Assembly: GCF_000383515.1 (NCBI RefSeq) | Contig: NZ_KB911485.1 | Location: 1-64,000 of the forward strand | Origin: Mesomycoplasma hyorhinis ATCC 17981 | GTDB lineage: Bacteria > Bacillota_I > Bacilli_A > Mycoplasmatales > Metamycoplasmataceae | Length of the DNA stretch: 64,000 bases | Reading direction: 5' to 3' | In this document: positions 33,478 to 44,804 of the stretch, in pieces | How the letters are laid out: each line of letters opens with the position of its first letter | Position numbering within the stretch: position 1 is the stretch's first letter | The notes under the pieces: model-generated | Seen by the model: only the letters and a program-made list of their open reading frames with translations | Told to the model about the DNA's origin: nothing | Databases searched by the model: none | Program-made: the position numbers and the translations under genes

Positions 33478-35073
33478 ATGAAATTTAGTGATATAAAAAT
33501 TAAAAACATTTGAGAAATTCTAAAAAACAGGTTTAATAACTTTTTAAAATTTAACAAAGTAAAGTGGATTTTCTTAACTTATATTTTGATTATTTTTTTT
33601 GGTGCATTACTTTTAACTTCTAAAATTTCCTTACAACAAGGACAAGAAATCACCTTTTTTGAAGCTTTATTTACTTCAGTTTCAGCTTTTAGTGATACAG
33701 GGTTAGTTGTTAAAACAACAGCATCAACTTTTAATCAATTTGGTCAAGCAATAGTAGCAATCTTAATCTTAATAGGTGGTGCTGGTTTTTTTGCTTGAAA
33801 AATCTACATTATTAACTATATTTTTAGATTTAAATTGTCTTTATTTCAAAAGACTTTATTAAAAACTGAACGTGGAGCCAACAAATTTGGAGACATCAAA
33901 GGTGTAATTATTTCAAGTTTGACTGTTTTTATTATTTTAATAATTTTGTCCTCATTTGTACTATCTTTTTACTTTTATAATGTACAAGGAAATTTTGATC
34001 CTTTAAAATCAACAGCACAAAGTCCTGAATTTAATAATCCTTATAAAAATGCTTCAATTTCTATTAGATATGCTATTTTTCATACTATTACTGCTTTAAA
34101 TAATGCGGGTTTTGATATAGTTGGAAAATATTCTTTTGCGCCTTATTATTCAGATTATTTTATTTTAATTTGATTAATCATTCTTTTTGTTATTGGTGGT
34201 ATCGGTTATCCAGTTATTTATGATGTTTATCTTTATATTAAAAGCAAAATTTTTAAAAATCAAAGATATGCAATGAAATTTTCTTTATTTTCTAAAATTT
34301 CTGTTTTAACTTATGTAATTGTTACAATAGTTGGTGCTTCACTTATTTTAATTTTTGAAACACAAAGTCAAAATCCTGATTCTTTCTGAAACAAAGCAAG
34401 TTCATCACAAGGGTTTTGAGGAGATGAAAGTGCTTTTAGTTACGGAACAAAGTCAAACAAAGTATTTGCTTTGATTTTCTACACTTTTTCTACAAGATCT
34501 GCTGGATTTTCTATCTTTGATACTTATGATTTGAGTCAACCGAGTTTAATAATTTCTTCTCTTTTAATGTTTATTGGTTCTTCTCCATCTTCAACTGGAG
34601 GGGGGATTAGAACAACAACACTTGCTATAATTATTTTATCAATTTGATCTAAGATTTTGGGTAAAAAATCAATTCATAGTTTCAAAAAAACAATAAGTTT
34701 TGAAAACTCGGATAGAGCCTCTGTTGTTTTCTTCATTTCTTTATTTTTAGTAACAATTACTTTATTAGTTGGGAGTTCCTCTTTTGCTAATTTAAGTACA
34801 AAAACTGTTGAAAATCCTTTATTTTTAAACCAAATTAATAAAGCACGAACCTTTAATTTATTTCATTTACTATTCGAAATAAATTCAGCCTTTGGAACAA
34901 CTGGGTTATCAACAGGAATATTAAATCACTTAAATATATATACTAAAATTTTACTGATTGTAATTATGTTTATTGGACAATTAGGAATTAGTTCTTCTAT
35001 CTTGATTTGATCAAGTGAAAAAAGTAAATTCAATAAATATGAATATCTTTCTGAAGATGTATTAACAGGTTAA
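33478..35073 (+). CDS. ktrB: Potassium channel subunit KtrB/TrkH
   Basis: A 531-residue membrane protein of the Trk/Ktr family that conducts K+ (and Na+ in some cases). Four pore-loop regions can be seen from their glycine filters: AFSDTGLVV, ALNNAGFDIV, STRSAGFSIF and AFGTTGLSTG. The GSSPSSTGGGIRTTT block is the conserved Trk signature. Several Trp codons are UGA. It is transcribed away from its partner ktrA. No strong ribosome binding site is visible before the ATG. Confidence 0.93.
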
Positions 35074-35129
35074 ATTTTGCTTTAAAAATGAAGCATTTAT
35101 ATATTTAAACAACTTTAATTTTCTAAATT

Positions 35130-35900
35130 TTAGACAATAAAAAACAGGTATAATTTGAAATGATTTTAATAATTTGTATTCCTGTGTGTATTTTTGTAAT
35201 AATTGAGATTGTAAATATTTTGTAAAAAATTTCTTTTGTTAAAAAAAATAAAATAAATTAAATAAACCAAATAATTTAATTTCTTTGCTTATGTAATTTT
35301 GTAAAAGTTCTTGAATTTTGCTTTGTACTTTGTAAAGTATTGGAGAAAATTTAAATAATAAAATTCCACTAATAATAGAACCAATTATACAATGTACTAT
35401 TAAAATTCATGATTGGATATTTAACAATAATATAAATATAATAGGAAAAACTATAGAAATTATTCCATAAAATAAATCTGAATAAATTGTACTTGTTAGA
35501 GAATTAACAAACATTAAATTTAAGTTATAGTAAGACATATAGGAATCTTTATTTTTGACTAATTCTTCATATGATTTTTGTAAAATGTTTCTAGAAACTC
35601 TATCTGCATTTTTTTGATAAATAATAAAAGTGGTTTTATTACTTTGAAAAGCATACAATAATCTAAAAATAATAAAGAAAACAAAAGAAAAACAAGCAAT
35701 TAAAATTCATAAAATAAAATTTGAATTATTTACTGTATTTTGTTTATTAATAAAATTTTGTTTATTAATAAAATCAATAATAAAGGAATAAGAAAAACTG
35801 TGTACATTTAACAATAATTGAAGAAAGAAGACTAAAAAATTATTTTTTTTGATCTTGCTTTAAAAGCGTTATTGTATGTTTTAGCATTATAATTTCTCAT
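35130..35900 (-). pseudogene. Decayed ABC exporter membrane domain
   Basis: Three pieces in different frames can be joined into one membrane protein. It starts with MRNYNAKTYNNAFKARSKK at 35900, then needs one extra A at an A8 run (about 35844) to continue in the main frame. That frame (FLQLLLNVHSFSYSFIIDF... to NLFYFF) stops at 35239. A T8 run there separates it from a further hydrophobic stretch (FFLTKEIFYKIFTISIITKI). The middle part, with RVSRNILQKSYEELVKNKDSYMSYYN, resembles the coupling-helix region of ABC exporters. No ATPase domain is present. The family call is tentative; the frameshifted state is clear. Confidence 0.5.
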
Positions 35901-36074
35901 TCTGAGTAGATTTTACTTTATTTTAAAATTATTAAATTAAAAAAGTTCATTTTTCAAAAAGTATTAATACAATTATTGTATTTTGAAATATTAAAAAATA
36001 AAATGAGAAAAAATTTAAAACTCAAACACAATTAGGAGTAAAATAAATTAGAGACCAAAAATATGGAGAATTTT

Positions 36075-37307
36075 ATGGAACAAAAAGAAAAAAGAAGAAA
36101 AAAACTTTTTAAAAATAAAAATTTTATTGCTTCAATTTTTGCTTTAGTTGTGGCAATTATTACATTTAGCACCATAATAATTTCAACAGAAAAGAAACAA
36201 GCTCTTGAACGTGAAGATAAACTTTTCCAACTAAGTCAAATTTATAAAACTTATGTTTTTGATGACAATGATAATCAAACTCAAATCAAAAATACACATG
36301 TTCTTTCTTCTTCTGTTTTTGACAATAATATAAACAAAAGTACTTTTGAACGTCAACAAGTAGAATTATTTGACAAAAAACAAAAAGATAATCTTTACTT
36401 TAAAAAGAACCAAACTGAAGATAATTCTGAAAAAATATTAGTTGAAAATGATTTTCCATTTTTAGTAAAATGAAATAATAAAGATATTCCTGAACAAAAC
36501 CACATAGGAATGATATTAACTATAAAAGAAAATTTTGAAAATAATTCTTTAAGTTTTTATATTCTAAAAAATGGTGATCCAAATGTTCAATTCACACCAT
36601 TAGATAATACAATTACTTTTTTCAAACAATCAGGAGAAAGCTTCAAAATCAAGGCAATTACTGATAAAGTTGTTAAAAAAGTCAACAATAAAACTCAAGT
36701 TACAAGAGAATATAATTATGAATCTGGAGTAGATTTAGCTATTGTAAAATTTACTGTATTAAAGCAAGATATTTTAAAACAATTTTCTAATCCAGCTGTT
36801 TGAGAATACCAAAAACTTTTAAACAATATTCCTTTATTTTTTGATTCACATTACTTAAAAGATAAAATTCAACAAAAATATGACAATGAAGATATTTCGC
36901 AAAGAGAATCTTTAAATCCTGAACTTAAAAAATACATATTAACTCATCCTAAAAACAAATTTATGTTAAATTCTTTGTTTGTAGAACCAGTAATTGATCA
37001 AAATAACAAAGTTTCTTACAATGTTTTTACTCTAAGTGCTGATGCAATAAAAGATGAAGATCAATGAAATAATAGACTCAAAATGATAGTTGTAAAGAAT
37101 GAACAAAATAAACCTGTGATGTTGTTTTTACCTTCAAATATAAAAGATTTATGGCAAAAATTATTAACTATAGATAAAGAGTATTTAAAAGATTTAGGAA
37201 GAAGTATAATTCTTTTAAATAAAGATTTTCATGAAATAAATTATGAAAAAACATACAATTATTTTGATATTTTCCAAAGAGTACAAGATTTAAAAAAATT
37301 AAATTAA
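36075..37307 (+). CDS. Unknown protein with an N-terminal membrane anchor
   Basis: A 410-residue protein with a strongly basic start (MEQKEKRRKKLFKNKNF), a single membrane helix (IASIFALVVAIITFSTIII) and a hydrophilic outer region of about 370 residues. No lipobox is present, so it would be an anchored surface protein. The ATG at 36075 is preceded by GGAG at the right distance; the ATG at 36063 overlaps that site and is less likely. Three UGA Trp codons interrupt it under the standard code. It has no recognised domain. It lies between the ABC pseudogene and a small RNA and is not part of an obvious operon. Confidence 0.78.
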
Positions 37308-37333
37308 TTTTTACGAAAAATAAAATTTTCTTA

Positions 37334-37436
37334 TATAATTACTATGTAAACGGATAAGTGATGATGCCTATGTGGGTTTTAAGCATATTGTAAATATGCC
37401 ACCTTGTCTGGAAACCTCCTTTAAAGGAGGTTTTTT
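37334..37436 (+). ncRNA. Small RNA with its own promoter and terminator
   Basis: A perfect TATAAT box (37334-37339) is followed, about 7 bases later, by a transcript of about 90 bases. The transcript ends in a strong terminator (AAACCTCC, TTTAAA, GGAGGTTT, six or more T; 37412-37436). Its centre forms another stem (GCATATT/AATATGC around GTA; 37383-37399). A likely conserved core lies between (GTGATGATGCCTATGTGGG and CCACCTTGTCTGG), with GTGG and CCAC able to pair around the stem. No start codon with a ribosome site is visible, and the next gene lies on the opposite strand, so it is not a simple leader. I could not match it to SRP, tmRNA, RNase P, 6S or known riboswitch patterns. Confidence 0.7.
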
Positions 37437-37525
37437 ATTTTTGCTTTGGTCAAAAATAATATTGCTAATTGTCTAATAATCTATAAAAACTAAGAACAAT
37501 AAAAATTATTCAATTTTCAAATATA

Positions 37526-37557
37526 AAAAAGAGTAGAATTTATCTACTCTTTTTTGT
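37526..37557 (-). terminator. Terminator of the F1-like X0 ATPase operon
   Basis: Hairpin AAAAAAGAGTAGA / TCTACTCTTTTTT; its first arm overlaps the last codons and TAG stop of the beta-like gene. T runs on both strands. Confidence 0.85.
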
Positions 37558-38938
37558 TTAACCCTAATTCTGCATCTGTTGGAATATTCAAGTTTGAACC
37601 AACGTAAGAAAATATTTCTGGACTTTGATTTATATATTCACCATTAATAATTCTAATAACTGAATCTACTGTATCTTCTAAAGAAACAAAAACTCCTTTT
37701 TCCTTTGTAAAGTGTTCAGTCATGAAGAAATTTTGTGAGAAAAAGTTTTCTAATTGTAAAGCTTTTTTTACAATAATTTTACTTTCTTTATCCAACTCAT
37801 CAAATCCTAAAATTAAAATAACATCTTCTAATTCTTTATATTTAGCAAGTATTTTTTTAGCTTCGATTATGGCATTAAAATGTTTTTTACCTATAATTTT
37901 TTCATTAACTGAATTTGATGAAGAAGCTAATGGATCAAAAGCTGGGAAAATGTTTTTAGAACTTTGTTCTCTAGATAAAACTAATTTTCCATCAAGGTGA
38001 TTAAACACAGCAACTGCGGATGGATCTGATAAGTCATCCATTGGTAAAAAGATTGTTTGAAAAGAAGTAATTGCTCCATTTTGGTTTTTAAATAATCTTT
38101 CTTGAACTGAAGCAACATCAGAATCTAATGTTGATTGATAACCACCAACTGAAGGTTTTTTACCTAATGAAGCTGAGACCTCGTTTTCAGCTTGAACAAA
38201 ACGATAAATGTTGTCAATAAATAATAAAACATCTTCTTTTTCGTAATCTCTTAAATATTCAGCTGCAGTAATTCCAATTGGCACAATAGACATTCTGGCA
38301 CCTGGAGATTCGTTCATTTTGGAAATATACATTGATGAATTCTTCATTAAATTAGATGATTCTAACTCATTAAAAAGCTCAATCGCTTCTCTTGAACGTT
38401 CACCAGAACCTATGAAAATATTTGAAATAGATTTTTTATCTTTGTTAACATTAAAAATTATTTCTTTCATTAACACAGTTTTACCAACTCCGGCTCCACC
38501 AAAAATCCCTAACTTAAATCCTTTAATAATTGGAATAAAAAAGTCTATAGCTTTAATTCCTGTTTGAATTACTTCTGCTTGAACATCAAAGAATCTAGAT
38601 TTATTAATTGTGGAATCTACTTCAACATATAAAGGAGAATTTGCATTTCTATTTGTTAATAAAGGTTTTCCTTCAAAACTGTAAATGTTGTTTTTAGAGT
38701 TCTTACCAACAGGCACAACAAAGCTTCTTTTTGTGTTGGTTACAACATCATTTATCTTGATTTCTGAAGATAAATAAATAATTATTGCTCTAATAGTTGT
38801 TTCATTTACTAATCTTTTTACAAGTAAAAATGTTGTGTTATTATGTAAAGTTAAAATATGATTTAATGAAGGTAAATCAACTCTATCAAATTTTACTTCA
38901 ACTACATCAGATCAGAATTTTATAATTTTACCAGTCAT
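37544..38938 (-). CDS. F1-like X0 ATPase beta-like subunit (MSC_0618 family)
   Basis: A 464-residue homologue of the F1-ATPase catalytic beta subunit belonging to the second, mycoplasma-specific F1-like cluster. It has Walker A GGAGVGKTVLMKE, GSGERSREAIEL and Walker B LLFIDNIYRF. The segment KKPSVGGYQSTLDSDV replaces the usual SAVGYQPTLATE of true AtpD. These deviations and the neighbours distinguish it from housekeeping atpD. The start overlaps the alpha-like stop (TAATG). It is the last gene of the cluster. ATP hydrolysis here is thought to drive an unknown membrane process rather than proton-linked synthesis. Confidence 0.92.
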
Positions 38939-40461
38939 TATTTATCTCCTAACTTTAGAGCTATTTGTTCTAATTGTGAATTATTTAAAGGAACAAAATT
39001 GTGATTGATTTCTATTTTTCAGTTGTAGTTATACTTTTTAGCATACTCTAATAAAGCAAAACCAAGGAAATCTTTTACAAGTTCTTCATCATATGGTTCA
39101 TTGTTTAAAATTTGCGTAAAGGATTTTTTAGCATCTTCATTTAACTCAATAAAAGCATCAATAAATTCCATAGCTTTTTGTTCTTCTTGCACATGTCTTA
39201 AAAGTCCTCACATTATTATTTTAGACATCAGAAGTACAAAACGTTGTGAATATAAAGAAAAGCCTCTTTGATTAAACATTTTTTCAACCATTTTTCCTTT
39301 ATATAACAAGCTAGAAGTTTCTTTATTTAGTTCATAATCAAGCATTGCAAGTTTTAAATGTCTTTTGTAGGCTTTGTAAATTTTTCCTACTTCTGAAGCT
39401 ACTTTAGTTATTGTTCTGCTTTGAACTTGAGATCCTGTTCTAGAAACTGAAAAGTCAATATCAATAGCTGGTAATTTACCATTTGCGAATAAATCAGCAT
39501 TTGTAACAATTTGTCCATCTGTAATTGAAATAACATTTGAAGCAATCAAGCTTGTGATATCTCCATCTACTGTTTTAATAATAGGTAAAGCAGTAATTGT
39601 TTTTCTATTTACAAAGCTTCCTGATCTTTCTAATAAAGAAGAATGAGCAAAGAACATATCTCCTGGCATCGCTTCTTTTCCTACTGGTTTATCTGTTAAT
39701 AAAGCAATTTCTCTAAAAATATTAGCGTGTTTAGTAAGATCATCAAAAATAATTAAAACATCATATGAATAAGAAAGGTTTTCAGCATGAGCCATACCAA
39801 CGTAAGGAGCTAAATATTGCTGATAAGCACTAGTTGCTGGAGCATCGATAATAATGGTATTAGCTAATGCACCGTGCTCTTTTAGAGTTTCATAAATTCA
39901 AGAAAGTTCTTCTCTTTTTTGTCCAATTGAAACATAAATACATTTAATTCCAGCTTTTGCACTATTAATTATTGCATTAATTGCTATGTGGGTTTTTCCG
40001 GTTTGACGATCACCAATTATTAATTCTCTTTGTCCTTTACCAATAGGAATAAGAAGATCAATTGGAATAATTCCAGTGTAGAGTTGAGTGTTTAGTGTTT
40101 TAACAGTTAAGAGTTTGTGTGCATCACCAAAAATTTTGGATCTTACTCTATTGTCTTGAGCTACTATTTCTTTTCTAGGAAATATTGGATTGGCTTCAAT
40201 ATTAATGATTTTTGAAAATAATAAAGAAGAAGTTCCAATGTTGCTTTGAATGTCTAATTCTATGAGTTCGTCATTGATTTTTAATTTGTTTAAATCTGTT
40301 GTATCAGCAAGTAAAAATGCTTTATTTTCTGTAGCAGAAATTAAAATCATTTTAACTGTGGGCTTGCCAACAACGCTAAAAAATTGTCTTTGTTTATATG
40401 GATAAACTCCAGAAACTTCTATTATATAGTCAAATATTGCAGTAATTTTAGGGTTTGTCAT
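38938..40461 (-). CDS. F1-like X0 ATPase alpha-like subunit (MSC_0619 family)
   Basis: A 507-residue homologue of the F1 alpha subunit. It has the P-loop [14 protein letters not shown], the segment [23 protein letters not shown], and the block SLLERSG plus [13 protein letters not shown] and [10 protein letters not shown] that mark alpha subunits. Two UGA Trp codons interrupt it under the standard code. It begins one base after the MSC_0620-like gene and overlaps the beta-like gene. Together the two should form a hexameric ATPase head. Confidence 0.92.
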
Positions 40462-40462
40462 T

Positions 40463-42838
40463 TTAAATTATGCCTCCTGTAAATCCTAGTGCGATTAGCA
40501 CTATACCCATAATAAGAATTAAAGCGGTAAAAATTATAAGTATAGTCATTGATTTTGAAATTGTTTTATGTTTGCTAAATTTGTTAAAAAATCTAAAAAA
40601 TGAAGCAAAACCAAGACCAATAAGAGATAAAATTGTTGTAATTATTCCACTAATCGACATAATTGGACTGTGTTCTTTTTGATCTTCTGACATTATGTCT
40701 TTGTATTCTTGAATTTGTTGTGCAAAGTTTTTAGTTGCTTGTTCTTCAGGGCTTAATTCTTCTTTGTTTTCACTTGTTTTTTCTTCAGTTTTTGAAGTAT
40801 TATCATTATTATTTTGCTCTGAAGTTTGTTCATCGGTTTGTTGTGAAATTGTTTGATTATCAGATGAATTGTTATTAGATGGTTGAGTTGTTGGGTTTGA
40901 AGTATCTTCAGCTGTGCTTTCTGCAGTAGAGAGATATTTTGAAGCATTATCGTCGCTTGAAGTAAGCGCTTTTCAAAGATTATATTCTTTTGTGATCGTA
41001 CCTATTAATTGTGTAAATTTATTAAATCAATTAATATAATTAAAAGTTTTTTGACTAGCTAATGCTTTAGCTAAAAATACATCTTTTTTAGTTTTATCAT
41101 AAAGTTTTTCAACGATGGAAAAATCTTGATTATAATAGTTAAATTTGCTTTTAATTTGTTCAAGTACAAAAGCATTTTGTTTACTTTGTATTCTTCTTTG
41201 AATGCTAATTAAAGCATTGTCATAACCAAAATTTCCTTCTTCAATTGTTGCTGTTATTAATTGGAATAAATCAACTTTGATTTTATTTTGGATTTGAATA
41301 GTTGCTTCAGAATTTTTTAGTGTGCTTAAAATTTGAGTTAATAATAAACGAACTGGAGTATCAATATTTGGACTAGTTAGTGAATCAACTGAGTCTGCAT
41401 ATGTTGAAACAATTTGTGATTGATCTTTTAAAAAGTTTTGATTATAAACAATTTTTACAGCTGATGTTAGCAAGGTAAAGATAGAAGTATTTAAATAATT
41501 ATCTTGAATTTTTTCAAATTCCATTCTTTCCCCAATACCTAAAGCAACGTAGAATTTTTTAAAAAGTTCTTGAGCTTCTTTTATATATTTTTCATAAATA
41601 TATTGGAAACCTTCTGTTTTATTATCGTTTGAAATATTTAATAATTTATAACGACGACTAACTTCTGGTTTTACTAAATCTGTAATTTTGATTTCTACAG
41701 GATTAGTTCCATCAGCTTGTTCTTCCATTTTAACAACACTATATTTGTATCTAGTGTTAATTGGGTTATTAAAAAAGAAAAATTCATCTGATTTTGCTTG
41801 TTCATCACTTTCATTATCAGAATTAAAAGCTTCTATGATTTCTGACATTGTTTTTCCAATATATTTTCCTTTAATTTCTGGTTTTAAAGGCGGAACCCTT
41901 GTCATAAGATCAATAGGTTTGTAAACTGGTGATTTATTAGATACATCCGGTGTTGATTTTGTTGGATCTTCTGGGATAGGAGGTGTTGGTGTGACTTGAG
42001 GAGGTTTTGGAGTTTGAGGTTGTTGTTGGTCATCTACTGGTTTGTTTTGTTCTAAGTCAAATTTTGTATATCTATTTTTTATTTTGGATTCTAAATACTC
42101 GTCTCAAGTTTTAAAACCAGCAGGAGGTTTAATTGTAAATCCAGATTCATTTGGTGTGCTAATCTGTTTTAAATCATCTTTGGTTAATTTAGGAATATCT
42201 TCATCTTTTTCAAATAAAAAGCCTGCAAAAGAAGTAGATAATTTTTTTGAATAATCTTGAAGTACTTTTTGCATTTGTTCTTTTGTTACAAAATTGTCTT
42301 CATTTTTGTTCTTAATTTCTACTTTGTCTTTGTCGGAGAGTTGATTTTTATAACTAATTTCATCATCGTTTCCAAAGATAACATCAGAATATTCTTTACC
42401 TTCAAAAGTAATTGTTCCTTTGTTGTTTTGTTTGTTTCTAGAAAGAGCTTTTAAAAATACAGCGTTCATTCCAAATTGTTCGGGATTTTCTAGTATTTTA
42501 TCTTTATTAGAAGTTAAAAAATGAATTACTTGTGAAAAATAATTAAGTTTTTGGATTCTTTCTTCAAAAGATATGCTGTTATTCTCATTTAATTGATTTA
42601 TTTGTGAAGTGAATTTATCAATTGTGTTTTCAATAGAAGATTTTAGAGCTTTTTTAAATTCTGAATTTGCTTGATCTTTGAATGTGTCAAAATCCTTGGA
42701 AATTTCTTTTGGTTTTTCTGGCGGCGTTGCTGGTGGATTTTCTGGTTCGGGATCAACACTTAAAATTGTTGAAAAGGTAACAAAAGAAGAAACTGATAAA
42801 GAAAGAAGAAAAAGACTTTTAATACGTTTTTTACTCAT
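40463..42838 (-). CDS. F1-like X0 ATPase-associated membrane protein (MSC_0620 family)
   Basis: A 791-residue protein with an N-terminal signal or anchor segment ([19 protein letters not shown]), two proline-rich linkers (near residues 30-45 and about 260-290), a long helical middle part, and an acidic Asn/Gln/Thr-rich linker. It ends in two membrane helices ([20 protein letters not shown] and [18 protein letters not shown]). The ATG at 42838 is chosen because the ATG at 42844 is fused to the AGGAGG site. Known members of this seven-gene cluster include a large membrane-linked protein at this position. It may link the ATPase head to the outside or to MIB/MIP; this is inference. Confidence 0.85.
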
Positions 42839-43295
42839 TTTCATCCTCCTTTAAGTTTAATAAGTCAGATAATGTTCAGATATAGTATTCATCTTCTAGT
42901 CTTTCTAACTTAATATATTCATTTATTTCAATTCCAATTTTTTGTAAAGAAGTTAAGTATAAAATATCTTGTTTGAGTTCTTGAATTTGTTTTTTGTAAT
43001 CTATGGTTTTGTGGGTAGATTTTCTAAAAACTCTTTTTCTGTTAAGCGAATTTATGAAAATTTCTTCATCTTTTACCAAAATATTACAGTTTTTTAAAAA
43101 GAAATATCTATCTTGATTTGTAATTAAATCCTTAACATGAATTAATATTCTTTCATATGAACCAATAGTTTTGGCATTTGGCTTAAATCACTCATCTGAA
43201 TCTTCAATATTAATAAAAACTTCTGCTTTTCTACTTTCATAAGTTTGATTGTGTAAAAAGTGAATTTCAAGACCAAAAATGTTTTTATTTATCAT
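42831..43295 (-). CDS. F1-like X0 ATPase epsilon-like subunit (MSC_0621 family)
   Basis: A 154-residue protein at the cluster position of the epsilon-like subunit. It has an N-terminal part predicted to be mostly beta (FGLEIHFLHNQTYESRKAEVFI, split here) and a C-terminal helical part (KKQIQELKQDILYLTSLQK), as in F1 epsilon. Trp codons are UGA. The start overlaps the gamma-like stop, and the end overlaps the start of the MSC_0620-like gene. The assignment rests on gene order, size and fold pattern. Confidence 0.78.
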
Positions 43296-44205
43296 ATTGA
43301 TCTCCTTTGTCAAACACAGTGTGACTTGAATTATTTTTAGTTAATAAAACTATTTCCTCAATTTCATTTTCACGTTTGATTTTAATAATTTTTCTTGATA
43401 CTTTTAAGATAGTTTCATCTAAATCTTTAATAATTTTATTAACTTTAACTAAACCATTTTTAGCTGCATAAAATGAAGATTCATTGACCATTGCTTGTAC
43501 ACAGTTTTGTAGATAAATTCCAATAGATGTAGAAATAAAAGAATCAATGTCTGGAATGATTGCAAATTCGTGTAATTTATTTAAATGTGTATTTTTATCA
43601 TAATTTAGCATTCTATCCACATCAAAATCTTCAATTGGTAAGATAGTAAAAGTATTGTTTAAATTTTTATTAGAATTAATAACAAATTTTACTTTTTTAT
43701 AATTATTATGTATGTATAAAAGCTTGATTACTGAAGCTAAAATAGTTGAAAAGTTTTTTTGGTTAATATCAAAGTGTTTTATCAGATTTAGCTTGTTTTT
43801 TAAAGCAAATGATTGTGCTTTTTCACCAATAGTGATTAAATCTAATTTTGTTTTTTTATTGTTTTCTAAAATTAAATCTTCATATCTAGAATAACTATCT
43901 GTTGAGTATTTTTGTTCTTCTTTTAAATAAATTCATAACTCTTTTTGTGCAAAAAGTTTGTCTTCTAATTTGTTCAAAAATTTATTATTAGTTAGAAAAC
44001 CTTTACTAATAAATTCATTTTTAATATGGAATTTATTAGATAAATTAATAATTGCATATTTATTTAATAAAACATTTTCAACGTAAAAATTTAGTGTTTG
44101 ATTAAGTTTAATAATTGAAATAAGTAAAATATTTTTTTCACTATTTACTTTTAAATGAATCTTTTTTAAATTATCTCTTTTTTGTATAACCTTTTTTAAG
44201 TGCAT
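43285..44205 (-). CDS. F1-like X0 ATPase gamma-like subunit (MSC_0622 family)
   Basis: A 306-residue protein with the layout of an F1 gamma shaft. It has an N-terminal helix (MHLKKVIQKRDNLKKIHLKV), a central globular part and a C-terminal helix with ESSFYAAKNGLVKVNKIIKDLDETILKV and KIKRENEIEEIV (given in pieces). This ending parallels the ARMxAMKxATxNAxxLIxxLxxxYNxxRQxxITxEIxEI pattern of AtpG. Sequence identity is low, as known for this subunit. It lies between the MSC_0623- and MSC_0621-like genes. Confidence 0.82.
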
Positions 44206-44213
44206 AAATTTTT

Positions 44214-44804
44214 CTACCTTTTAATTACTGAAATAAAGTCTTTACTAAAAAGAGTTTTTAAAGAACCACTTGCATCATTTCCTTTAAAAAGTAAAAGACC
44301 TGGAAAGATTTCTATGGTTTTATAAGCATTTAATAGTTTGACAATTTCTTGATTTAAAACATTAAAAAATGTTTGTTCTTGTAAATTACTAGATGAAACA
44401 AAATTGATAGCTAAATCATTAGAAGTACCTTTAGTAATCACTATAGGTACTAATAATTTTTGTGAGTATTTAAGATCTAAATTAAAAGAAATAACAAAAT
44501 TACTAAATTCTAAATTACGCTTGTTAGCTAAAGCATTTTTATAGTTTTGTTCGTATTTTTTGTATAACTCTGAGTGAAATCCTTGATGTGTTTTTAATAA
44601 AACATAAGAATATAACTGATCATATGATACAAAGTGTGTTGTTTGTCTTTTAAGTTTGTAATTTTTGTATAAATCAACAACTTCAATCTTAGTTTGATTG
44701 TCAAAAACTAAATATTCTTGCAGATTGGATTTTTCTAATTTTTCTTCATTTTTCTTCTTTTTAAAAGAAAATAAAGAAAACATTTCTAAAATTTTATTTT
44801 TCAT
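44214..44804 (-). CDS. F1-like X0 ATPase-associated protein (MSC_0623 family)
   Basis: A 196-residue soluble protein with a basic N-terminus (FKKKKNEEKLEK) and no membrane segment. No enzymatic motif is visible. It overlaps the end of the large membrane protein gene by 11 bases and precedes the gamma-like gene, the constant position of MSC_0623-type proteins. It may tie the head to the membrane part; this is inference from position. Confidence 0.82.
   Translation of the reverse strand: MKNKILEMFSLFSFKKKKNEEKLEKSNLQEYLVFDNQTKIEVVDLYKNYKLKRQTTHFVSYDQLYSYVLLKTHQGFHSELYKKYEQNYKNALANKRNLEFSNFVISFNLDLKYSQKLLVPIVITKGTSNDLAINFVSSSNLQEQTFFNVLNQEIVKLLNAYKTIEIFPGLLLFKGNDASGSLKTLFSKDFISVIKR

Noticed and set aside
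37346-37436. Known riboswitch (for example purine, fluoride, preQ1) for the small RNA
   Set aside because: None of the conserved cores fits and no gene follows on the same strand.
42839-42844. ATG at 42844 as start of the MSC_0620-like protein
   Set aside because: It is fused to its own Shine-Dalgarno sequence; the ATG at 42838 has correct spacing.
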